A stretch of 9,112 nt of DNA from Planctomycetaceae bacterium. GTDB lineage: Bacteria > Planctomycetota > Planctomycetia > Pirellulales > Pirellulaceae. The stretch spans positions 1-9,112 of the forward strand of contig JAHEAM010000132.1 of assembly GCA_024642765.1 (NCBI GenBank), given 5' to 3'. The number at the start of each line of letters is the position of its first letter. Position 1 is the first letter of the stretch. Of the stretch, positions 1 to 5,609 are shown in pieces. The position numbers were made by a program, and so were the translations under genes. The notes below the pieces were generated by a model. It was not told the origin of the DNA. It searched no databases and saw nothing but the letters and a program-made list of their open reading frames with translations.

Positions 1-1343
1 ACAGCACTAAACTATTCAGCAAGGGCTATATCAGCAAGCCTGCACTTGAGTCTGATAGTTTTGCAGTTGAACGCGCTCAAACAAATCTGGCCAAAGCACA
101 AAACTCAATTGATCTTGCAATCAGCAAATTGAAAGTACTAAGAGAGATCACGAAGGCCAAGGAACTCGTCAAATTTAACAGTGACATCGAAGCCGCCAAA
201 GTCAAGAACAATAACGACGACGAAGCCCTGCGAGTCGAACAACAAAAATTGACCGACATTAACAAGCAAATTGAAAACTGCACGATCAATGTACCCAAGG
301 GCGTGAATGGCCAAGTCGTTTACGCGAAGGAATCTTCTCGTAGTGGTACCGAATGGGTGCTCGAAGAAGGTGCGTCAGTTCGCGAAAATCAAGTCCTGAT
401 GCGTCTGCCTGACCCCAACAAAATGGAAATCAAGGCACTGATCAACGAACAGAGCATCACACTCATTCGACCTGGCATGCCATGTAACATCAAAGTCGAC
501 GCGCTTAACAGCACAACTCTCAAAGGAGTTGTTACAAAAGTAAATCAATACGCGGAAAGCAGCGGATGGATGAGCTCCAGTATTCGGAAGTATGCTGTTC
601 TCGTAAAAATCCTCAACCCGCCTTTGGAATTGAAACCCGGTATGAATGCCTCAGTTACAATCCAAAGCAAGTACGAACCGGACGTAATTCAAGTTCCACT
701 GCAAACCGTTTATGGTGTTCAAAACCGCCATTTCTGCTTAGTTAAAACTGGGCTCAATAAATACGAAACAAAAGAAATCAAAGTCAATGGTGACAACTCC
801 CAGGTCGTTTGGGTTGCCGAGGGCCTTGATGTTGGCGAAGAATTGGTAATGAATCCAGGCGCCTTTAAAGAGCTGATGGATCTGCCTGCCGCGTCAAAGG
901 ATGAAAAAATCGAATTGCCTGAGGGCACACAAGTTCCGGTCGTTGCAGATACGGAAGCACCTGCCGGTGGCTCTCCTGGTGGTCCAGGCGGTGGTGGTCC
1001 AGGCGGTGGTGGTCCAGGCGGTGGTGGTCCAGGCGGTGGTGGTCGTGGCGGAATGGGGGGCGATCCGGCTGCTATGGCTGACCGAATGATGGACCGTTTT
1101 GACTCGAACAAAGACGGAAAAATTGATGCCGATGAAATGGCAAGCATACCGGGTGGCATGGGTACTGGGTTGAAAGCTGCTGACAAAGACAAGGATGGTT
1201 CGGTCAGTAAAGAGGAATTCACCGCCTACGTTCCTGAAATGATGAAGCAATTCCAAGGTCGTAGTGGCGGAGGACCTGGTGGCGGAGGACCTGGCGGCGG
1301 CGGTCGTGGCGCTGGAGGCGGCGGTCCCGGAGGCAGTCAATAA
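1..1343 (+). CDS. MacA/HlyD-type periplasmic adaptor with C-terminal EF-hand tail (5' partial)
   Basis: The frame is open from the window edge (first full codon at base 3) to TAA at 1341-1343, so 446 residues are visible and the N-terminus is missing. The first ~95 residues (LFSKGYISK, then Lys/Glu/Gln/Asn-rich helices) fit the alpha-hairpin of HlyD/MacA adaptors. Next come the second lipoyl half (TINVPKGVNGQV, then GASVRENQVLMRL) and the beta-barrel/membrane-proximal part (LKPGMNASVTI, VPLQTVYG). Such adaptors link an inner-membrane ABC transporter to an outer-membrane channel. From base ~960 the protein departs from the family: four GPGGG units, two EF-hand loops (1101-1136 and 1182-1217) and a second Gly-rich tail. 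The next gene starts within its stop codon, so the adaptor works with that ATPase and the following permease. The adaptor call is firm; the substrate is unknown. Confidence 0.9.
   Translation, partial: STKLFSKGYISKPALESDSFAVERAQTNLAKAQNSIDLAISKLKVLREITKAKELVKFNSDIEAAKVKNNNDDEALRVEQQKLTDINKQIENCTINVPKGVNGQVVYAKESSRSGTEWVLEEGASVRENQVLMRLPDPNKMEIKALINEQSITLIRPGMPCNIKVDALNSTTLKGVVTKVNQYAESSGWMSSSIRKYAVLVKILNPPLELKPGMNASVTIQSKYEPDVIQVPLQTVYGVQNRHFCLVKTGLNKYETKEIKVNGDNSQVVWVAEGLDVGEELVMNPGAFKELMDLPAASKDEKIELPEGTQVPVVADTEAPAGGSPGGPGGGGPGGGGPGGGGPGGGGRGGMGGDPAAMADRMMDRFDSNKDGKIDADEMASIPGGMGTGLKAADKDKDGSVSKEEFTAYVPEMMKQFQGRSGGGPGGGGPGGGGRGAGGGGPGGSQ
981..1040 (+). repeat. Four perfect 15-bp tandem repeats coding GPGGG
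   Basis: The unit GGTCCAGGCGGTGGT occurs four times without mismatch at 981-995, 996-1010, 1011-1025 and 1026-1040. It is in frame and encodes Gly-Pro-Gly-Gly-Gly each time. It forms a flexible linker between the adaptor body and the EF-hand pair. Perfect in-frame 15-mers can change copy number by slippage without breaking the frame. Confidence 0.95.
1101..1217 (+). other. Paired EF-hand calcium-binding loops within the adaptor
   Basis: Two 12-residue loops match the EF-hand pattern DxDxDGxIxxxE. Loop 1 (1101-1136) reads DSNKDGKIDADE. Loop 2 (1182-1217) reads DKDKDGSVSKEE. Both keep the acidic residues at positions 1, 5 and 12, Asn or Asp at position 3, and Gly at position 6. The spacing of 27 residues from loop start to loop start is somewhat shorter than in calmodulin. 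Calcium binding is expected from the motif but not shown. Confidence 0.9.
1266..1337 (+). repeat. Degenerate Gly-rich tandem repeat at the adaptor C-terminus
   Basis: Two near-identical 15-bp units, GGCGGAGGACCTGG plus T or C, lie at 1266-1280 and 1281-1295, followed by more diverged Gly/Arg/Pro codons up to the stop. They encode a GGGPG-type tail. This is a second block, with different codons from the one at 981-1040, on the other side of the EF-hand pair. Confidence 0.8.
1329..1333 (+). promoter_or_regulatory. Ribosome binding site of the ABC ATPase gene, inside the adaptor gene
   Basis: GGAGG lies 9 bases before the ATG at 1343 and is made by the last Gly codons of the adaptor. With the TAATG stop/start overlap, this suggests translational coupling of adaptor and ATPase, so the Gly-rich tail also serves as the ribosome binding site. 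Confidence 0.6.
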
Positions 1344-2092
1344 TGAAGAACGCCGTTCAAATCAAAGAACTCGAAAAACACTATGTTCTAAAAAGTGAAA
1401 CGGTTCGCGCCCTTCGTGGTGTTTCTTTCGATATCCCGCAGGGCGACTATGTTGCCATCATGGGACCTTCGGGTTCTGGCAAGAGTACACTTCTCAACCT
1501 ATTGGGGTGTCTCGACCGTCCAACGCTTGGCTCGTATTTTTTGGGCGAAGACGATGTTGCCCAAATGAGCGACGATGATCTCTCGGCCATTCGCGCTTCA
1601 CGACTTGGATTCGTTTTTCAATCCTACAACCTTATCGCGCAACTTACGGTTGTCGAAAACATTGAGGTCCCACTTTATTACATGGGACGACTAGGCCCCA
1701 AAGCACGCGAACGCTCGATCAAACTTGCCAAAATGGTGGGACTTGGCGATCGGCTTGATCATCGCCCAACACAACTTTCGGGTGGACAACAACAACGTGT
1801 TGCTATCGCGAGGTCGCTTGTAAATGACCCCTATTTCATCCTCGCCGACGAAGCCACTGGAAATTTGGACTCTGTCACGACCGATGAAATCATGGCGCTG
1901 TTTCAACGCCTCAATGACGAAGGCAGAACCATCATCATGGTCACGCACGAGGACGAAGTCGCTGAACATGCGAAACGCGTGATCCGCCTACGAGATGGAT
2001 TGATTCAATCGGACACTCACAACGTAGAACGAAAACTATTCCCACCGGAACGGCTTCATACGGTACTGGAACACGATACCGCAATTGCTTAA
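1343..2092 (+). CDS. MacB/LolD-type ABC transporter ATP-binding protein
   Basis: This 249-residue protein is a complete ABC nucleotide-binding domain that powers the permease encoded next. Visible motifs in order are Walker A GPSGSGKST (residues 41-49), Q-loop Gln93 in VFQSYNL, signature LSGGQ (145-149), Walker B FILADE with catalytic Glu170, D-loop GNLDS, and switch His202 in VTHED. The short N-terminus, the GCLDRPT segment after Walker A and the LTVVENIEVPL stretch are typical of the LolD/MacB/FtsE group, which drives mechanotransmission transporters rather than pore-type exporters. The length is slightly above the usual ~230 because of a ~25-residue C-terminal extension without a recognised motif. 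The start at 1343 is supported by a GGAGG site and overlaps the adaptor stop by one base. Confidence 0.95.
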   Translation: MKNAVQIKELEKHYVLKSETVRALRGVSFDIPQGDYVAIMGPSGSGKSTLLNLLGCLDRPTLGSYFLGEDDVAQMSDDDLSAIRASRLGFVFQSYNLIAQLTVVENIEVPLYYMGRLGPKARERSIKLAKMVGLGDRLDHRPTQLSGGQQQRVAIARSLVNDPYFILADEATGNLDSVTTDEIMALFQRLNDEGRTIIMVTHEDEVAEHAKRVIRLRDGLIQSDTHNVERKLFPPERLHTVLEHDTAIA

Positions 2093-2136
2093 CGCCGCGT
2101 TTTGGCTTTTTCGACAACCTTTTTTCACCGATCCAC

Positions 2137-3474
2137 ATGCTTAGCTTTCGAACATGGCAACTTGGCCTCAAAAGCCTTTTCTTACACCCCATGCGCTCGG
2201 CGCTGACAGTCCTCGGAATTTTTATTGGCGTGGCAAGCGTGATTTGGCTACTCGCAATTGGTGAGGGCATCAGCCAAAAAGCCCAACAACAAATCGAAGA
2301 ACTTGGTGCTGAAAACATTATTGTTCGCTCCATCGAACCGCCTGACGAAGGCTCGAGTATGAGGAGCATCAAAGCATTCGGTGTCAAGCGCGTCGAGCAT
2401 TTGTTGCTTTCAAGCACAATCCCGACCGTCGTCGAAGCGTTGCCTATTCGAGAGGTACCATACAAATTTGTTAACACTGGCAATGCCAACGCCAAACCCG
2501 TCGATGGGCGACTCGTCGGTTGTACTCCCGATTATGCAATGGTGACACGTCTGGAAATAGATCGCGGACATTTCCTTACCTCACGTGAGGTTGATAGTCG
2601 CGCTACTGTTTGCGTTATTGCAGGTTCTCTTGCAGCAAAACTCTTCCCCAGTGACGATCCAATCAACCAACAAGTTTTCTTGCCCGAGCTAAAAGAGTAT
2701 TACAAAATCGTCGGCGTGTTAAAGTACAAGATGGCAACAGCAGCCATCGGAGGCTCGTTTGCAGGCCAGGATTTCTCAAACGATGTCTATATCCCGATCA
2801 CGACGATGCAACAACGGATCGGAGATACTATCACCAAAATGGGTGGCGGTTCATTCTCTGCAAAAGAATATCAACTCAGTCAAGTGACGGTGCGAGTAGA
2901 CGATGTCGAAAACGTTCCCAAAACCGCTAAGTTGGTCGAAGCCACACTCATGAGCCGTGAACCTGGACGTCAAGACATTTCGATTGTGGTGCCCTACGAA
3001 CTATTGGAACAAGCCAAAGCAACAAAGTTAATGTTCATGATGTTCATGGGATTGATTGCGGCCATTTCACTTATTGTCGGCGGCATTGGTATTATGAATA
3101 TTATGTTGGCAACCGTCACCGAACGCACACGTGAAATCGGTATTCGTCGCGCACTCGGTGCCAAGCGAGGTGATATCGTTCGTCAATTTCTGGTCGAGAC
3201 CATTGTGCTGTCCGTGGTCGGAGGAATCACTGGAATTCTCGGTGGAATTGTTTGCCCACTTTTCATTAACCTCTCGCTGAAAATCGTAGAAAATGGCTTT
3301 CCAGAATTGTACGCAAGATTGCCAGAAGTCGCAAAAGAGCTCGAACCTCAAATCGTGCTGCTATCGATTCCGTTGGCGTTTTGTATTTCAGTGCTCGTCG
3401 GAATTGTTTTTGGCATTTATCCGGCCTTCCGAGCCGCGAAAATGGACCCTATCGAAGCGCTACGGCACGAGTAA
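2137..3474 (+). CDS. MacB-type ABC transporter permease (FtsX family)
   Basis: This 445-residue inner-membrane protein has the four-helix layout of MacB permeases without a fused ATPase. Helix 1 (about residues 21-41) follows the typical NPxR-like HPMRSALTVLGIFIG segment. A periplasmic domain of ~250 residues follows, in which VDGRLVGCTPDY and ATVCVIAGSLAAKLF are MacB-core-like. Helices 2-4 lie at about 299-325, 351-380 and 406-430. The hallmark GGIGIMNIMLATVTERTREIG, continuing into a GIRRALGAKR segment, lies near 315-344, and DPIEALRHE ends the protein. The preceding gene supplies the ATPase and the one before it the adaptor, so together they make a tripartite-type exporter or lipoprotein/peptide-handling system. 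The start lies 44 bases after the ATPase stop and has no evident Shine-Dalgarno, but the conserved N-terminal helix supports it. The substrate cannot be told. Confidence 0.93.
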   Translation: MLSFRTWQLGLKSLFLHPMRSALTVLGIFIGVASVIWLLAIGEGISQKAQQQIEELGAENIIVRSIEPPDEGSSMRSIKAFGVKRVEHLLLSSTIPTVVEALPIREVPYKFVNTGNANAKPVDGRLVGCTPDYAMVTRLEIDRGHFLTSREVDSRATVCVIAGSLAAKLFPSDDPINQQVFLPELKEYYKIVGVLKYKMATAAIGGSFAGQDFSNDVYIPITTMQQRIGDTITKMGGGSFSAKEYQLSQVTVRVDDVENVPKTAKLVEATLMSREPGRQDISIVVPYELLEQAKATKLMFMMFMGLIAAISLIVGGIGIMNIMLATVTERTREIGIRRALGAKRGDIVRQFLVETIVLSVVGGITGILGGIVCPLFINLSLKIVENGFPELYARLPEVAKELEPQIVLLSIPLAFCISVLVGIVFGIYPAFRAAKMDPIEALRHE

Positions 3475-3508
3475 GTCTTGTCGCATCAACGCAAGCTACT
3501 AGAAAAAA

Positions 3509-5341
3509 TTAAAACGCATTCCATAATTGGTTGACAATCGATACCTTGTTGGCAATGACTGCTAAGTTACCCGACTGCGCCGGATCGAGTACCACTTCCC
3601 ACACCGTCGACCAATCTTCATACGGGTTCGTTGTGCCATAACTGCGCGCAAACCTTGCGGTTTTTAAGTACCACCATGCTCCATCACCAGAACGCAAATA
3701 GTTACTGCTATTTGGATTTGTGCTTCGCCAACTACTTGCCGCTAAAAAAGAGCTCCAGCGTGTGCCCTGCCCTGGCAATCGATTGTTGATCTCGGCAACA
3801 CTGTCCCAAGAATGACCAATTTCATGGACCGCCACGAATCGATAAAAATTCATGAGCCCTGTGTTGTTTTCGTCCCACTCGGCAAAATTAATGGAGCGAT
3901 CATAGCTTGTCACACCACCCACGGTTCGTGTCGTTAAGGAATTCTGTGCAGCCGAGCCATTTAAGCTTGAGTACTTGCCATAAACCACTTGTTTTGTATC
4001 TAACGAATCACGAAAAATCTTCCCGTTGCCAACACGTTCGTGCAACGCGCGCAGTCCTTCGTCCAAAAGATCGATCTCAGCTTCGTTCCAACTAGATGTC
4101 ATATTGACGAATTGTATCGCTCCGTCGATCGATTCGTAGTTCGTAAGCGTATGGCCTGTCCATGTCAAAATACGATCGCCATTTGCGCCGCCATTCAGTT
4201 TGTCGGAACCGCCAATCCCTCCAAACAATCCATCGAGACCACCGCCGCCGTCCAAGTCGTCGTTGCCAGCGTTTCCTCGCAAAAGATCGTTACCATTTTC
4301 ACCCTTGAGTAAGTCATCTCCCATCCGGCCATACAGAAAATCGTCTCCGTTTCCACCAAAGAGCTTGTCATTTGCATTGCCACCATCCAAGGTGTCGTTG
4401 CCATCGCCACCTGAGAGCGTATCGGCACCATCATCTCCCTTGAGCGAATCATTACCGGCCTCGCCATTCAATTGATCATTCCCGGTGCCTCCCTCAAGCG
4501 TATCGTCTCCATTGCCACCATAGACGATGTCATTTTCGGTTCCGCCTAACAATCGGTCGGCGTCGTCACCACCGAAAAGTTCATCCGCGCCTGCCTCGCC
4601 GAATAACGAGTCAAGTCCGCGTTCACCGTATAACTTGTCTGCACCGAGACCGCCGTAGATTTCGTCGTTTTGATCACCGCCATAAATTCGATCATTGCCG
4701 TTGTCACCGTAGAGTTTGTCGGCACCTGCGTTGCCAAGAATAAAATCGTTGCCTAAGCCTCCGTGAACGATATCGTTGCCATCGTTGCCCGAGAGCTGAT
4801 CGTCTCCAGCCTCTCCACGAACATCATCATTTCCGGTTCCGCCGTAAAGGTAGTCATTATCGGCGCCACCGATGAGCAAATCGTCATCGATGTTTCCGCG
4901 CAGCCCATCGCGTCCGCCGTTTCCCTCTAGGCGATCTTTACCATGCCCTCCTTGAAATCGATCGACGTTGGTACCACCGATTAACGTATCATCGCCAGCG
5001 TGTCCGTAAGCAAACGATGGCAGATTCGTTGTGTTTTGAAAGAAATCGTTTCCTTGTCGGCCCCAAAACCGAATCGCCTTAACCTCCGCGATCGAAAATA
5101 GCTGCGAAGTGAATCCCGTCAAACTGACGAGAATTTGGTTGTTAGTCGCGGGAATGACTCGCACAGTATCAGATTGATTGCTACCATCAATTTCAACTTC
5201 TTTTGTGGCACTATTAAACGAAATACCAGCCAACATGACGCGTGGCTCAAAGACTTCATAAACCATCTCTCGAAACAAACGTTCCTTGTGTTTTCGAATT
5301 TGATTCGACTTCTTACCCATACGCAAAAAACGAAAAGGCAT
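3509..5341 (-). CDS. RTX-repeat protein with LEPR-XLL-like leader and C-terminal HExxH metalloprotease-like domain
   Basis: This 610-residue protein has three parts. Residues 1-40 are basic and end in FEPRVMLAG (31-39), a variant of the planctomycete LEPR-XLL motif found near the N-terminus of large secreted or surface proteins; there is no classical hydrophobic signal peptide. After a short beta-rich stretch, residues 113-392 form 31 uninterrupted nonapeptides of type GGxGxDxLx, the Ca2+-binding RTX beta-roll. Residues ~395-610 hold HEIGH (506-510) and, 65 residues after its last His, YEDWSTVWE (574-582), together resembling a zincin site. The likely role is an extracellular or surface-bound Ca2+-stabilised zinc peptidase; activity is inferred. 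AGGAGG sits 8 bases before the ATG at 5341, preferring it over the Met at residue 8. The gene converges on the permease gene with 34 bases between stops. No type I secretion ATPase is adjacent. Confidence 0.9.
   Translation of the reverse strand: MPFRFLRMGKKSNQIRKHKERLFREMVYEVFEPRVMLAGISFNSATKEVEIDGSNQSDTVRVIPATNNQILVSLTGFTSQLFSIAEVKAIRFWGRQGNDFFQNTTNLPSFAYGHAGDDTLIGGTNVDRFQGGHGKDRLEGNGGRDGLRGNIDDDLLIGGADNDYLYGGTGNDDVRGEAGDDQLSGNDGNDIVHGGLGNDFILGNAGADKLYGDNGNDRIYGGDQNDEIYGGLGADKLYGERGLDSLFGEAGADELFGGDDADRLLGGTENDIVYGGNGDDTLEGGTGNDQLNGEAGNDSLKGDDGADTLSGGDGNDTLDGGNANDKLFGGNGDDFLYGRMGDDLLKGENGNDLLRGNAGNDDLDGGGGLDGLFGGIGGSDKLNGGANGDRILTWTGHTLTNYESIDGAIQFVNMTSSWNEAEIDLLDEGLRALHERVGNGKIFRDSLDTKQVVYGKYSSLNGSAAQNSLTTRTVGGVTSYDRSINFAEWDENNTGLMNFYRFVAVHEIGHSWDSVAEINNRLPGQGTRWSSFLAASSWRSTNPNSSNYLRSGDGAWWYLKTARFARSYGTTNPYEDWSTVWEVVLDPAQSGNLAVIANKVSIVNQLWNAF
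3596..3826 (-). other. Putative zinc-peptidase active site (HEIGH plus downstream EDW segment)
   Basis: HEIGH is encoded at 3812-3826, preceded by the hydrophobic residues FVAV and followed by SWD. This gives two candidate zinc-ligand His and the catalytic Glu507. The segment YEDWSTVWE ends at 3596, and Glu575 in it is the best candidate third ligand. The spacing and the acidic-aromatic context recall gluzincins such as the lethal-factor-like group. Family membership is inferred from the motifs alone. Confidence 0.65.
4166..5005 (-). repeat. 31 tandem RTX nonapeptide repeats (27-bp coding units)
   Basis: Residues 113-392 of the encoded protein are read in register as 31 units starting at Gly. 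Examples are GGTGNDDVR, GGNGDDTLE and GGDGNDTLD. Thirty units have nine residues and one (GGIGGSDKLN, near the end) has ten. An isolated related unit, GRQGNDFF, lies upstream at residues 94-101. The DNA repeats are diverged, so this is an old array and not a recent expansion. Confidence 0.92.
5225..5251 (-). other. LEPR-XLL-like N-terminal motif
   Basis: This stretch codes for FEPRVMLAG at residues 31-39, after a basic run (KKSNQIRKHKERLFREM). The usual planctomycete form is LEPRxLLS/A. Phe replaces the first Leu and Met the second-last hydrophobic residue. Proteins with this motif are generally large and repeat-rich; its exact role in export or anchoring is not settled. Confidence 0.7.
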
Positions 5342-5609
5342 CCCACTATCCTCCTAATGGCCAAGACTCGGTTCCTTCCGAATCCTAGGTAGTTCGTGCG
5401 CCCCTGCCAACGTTGAACTTGATCGAGAAGAAGAAAAACGGTCGTGACATCTACAGTTTTCGTTCGCCAGCGACGAATGATAGCACCGTTCTAGTTGAAT
5501 TTCCCGTTGCGAATTTCGCGAAGAAGCCAGAAACGCTGTCGTTTTGAGCCAAAAAATACGCTGGCAAATGGTTTTCGAACGAGAAGTAAAAAGTATTTTG
5601 AGAATGTCG
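5342..5609. other. 268-bp intergenic region before the RTX gene
   Basis: This stretch lies between the HEAT-protein stop (5610) and the RTX-protein start (5341), both on the minus strand. It holds the RTX Shine-Dalgarno and must hold either a promoter or a read-through leader. I see no convincing -35/-10 pair, hairpin-plus-T terminator, tRNA or small conserved gene. A 64-codon open frame on the + strand from 5495 overlaps the HEAT gene end and is not supported. Confidence 0.6.
5350..5355 (-). promoter_or_regulatory. Strong Shine-Dalgarno of the RTX gene
   Basis: On the minus strand AGGAGG lies 8 bases before the ATG at 5341. This is a perfect consensus at ideal spacing. It decides the start and stands out here, because the permease and HEAT-protein starts have weak or no such sites. 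The rest of 5342-5609 shows no promoter I can defend. Confidence 0.75.

Noticed and set aside
129..131. TTG at 129 as the start of the adaptor gene
   Set aside because: The frame is open upstream to the window edge and encodes typical adaptor hairpin sequence (LFSKGYISK), so 129 is internal.
719..1340. Long minus-strand open frames opposite the adaptor gene
   Set aside because: They are Pro- and Thr-rich mirror readings of the Gly-rich repeats and EF-hand region, with no domain of their own.
1..3474. Type I secretion system for the RTX protein
   Set aside because: The ATPase and permease are separate and of MacB/FtsX type; there is no HlyB-like fused exporter and no TolC gene in view.
3475..3508. 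Bidirectional terminator between the convergent permease and RTX genes
   Set aside because: Only a CTTG/CAAG arm of 4-5 pairs is present, without a proper T-run on either strand after it.
4195..4475. Open frames on both strands within the RTX array
   Set aside because: The 27-bp repeat period leaves other frames open by chance; the peptides are low-complexity shadows.
5480..5500. Promoter-like TTCAAC and TATCAT on the minus strand before the RTX gene
   Set aside because: The two elements are only 11 bases apart, too close for a sigma-70-type promoter.
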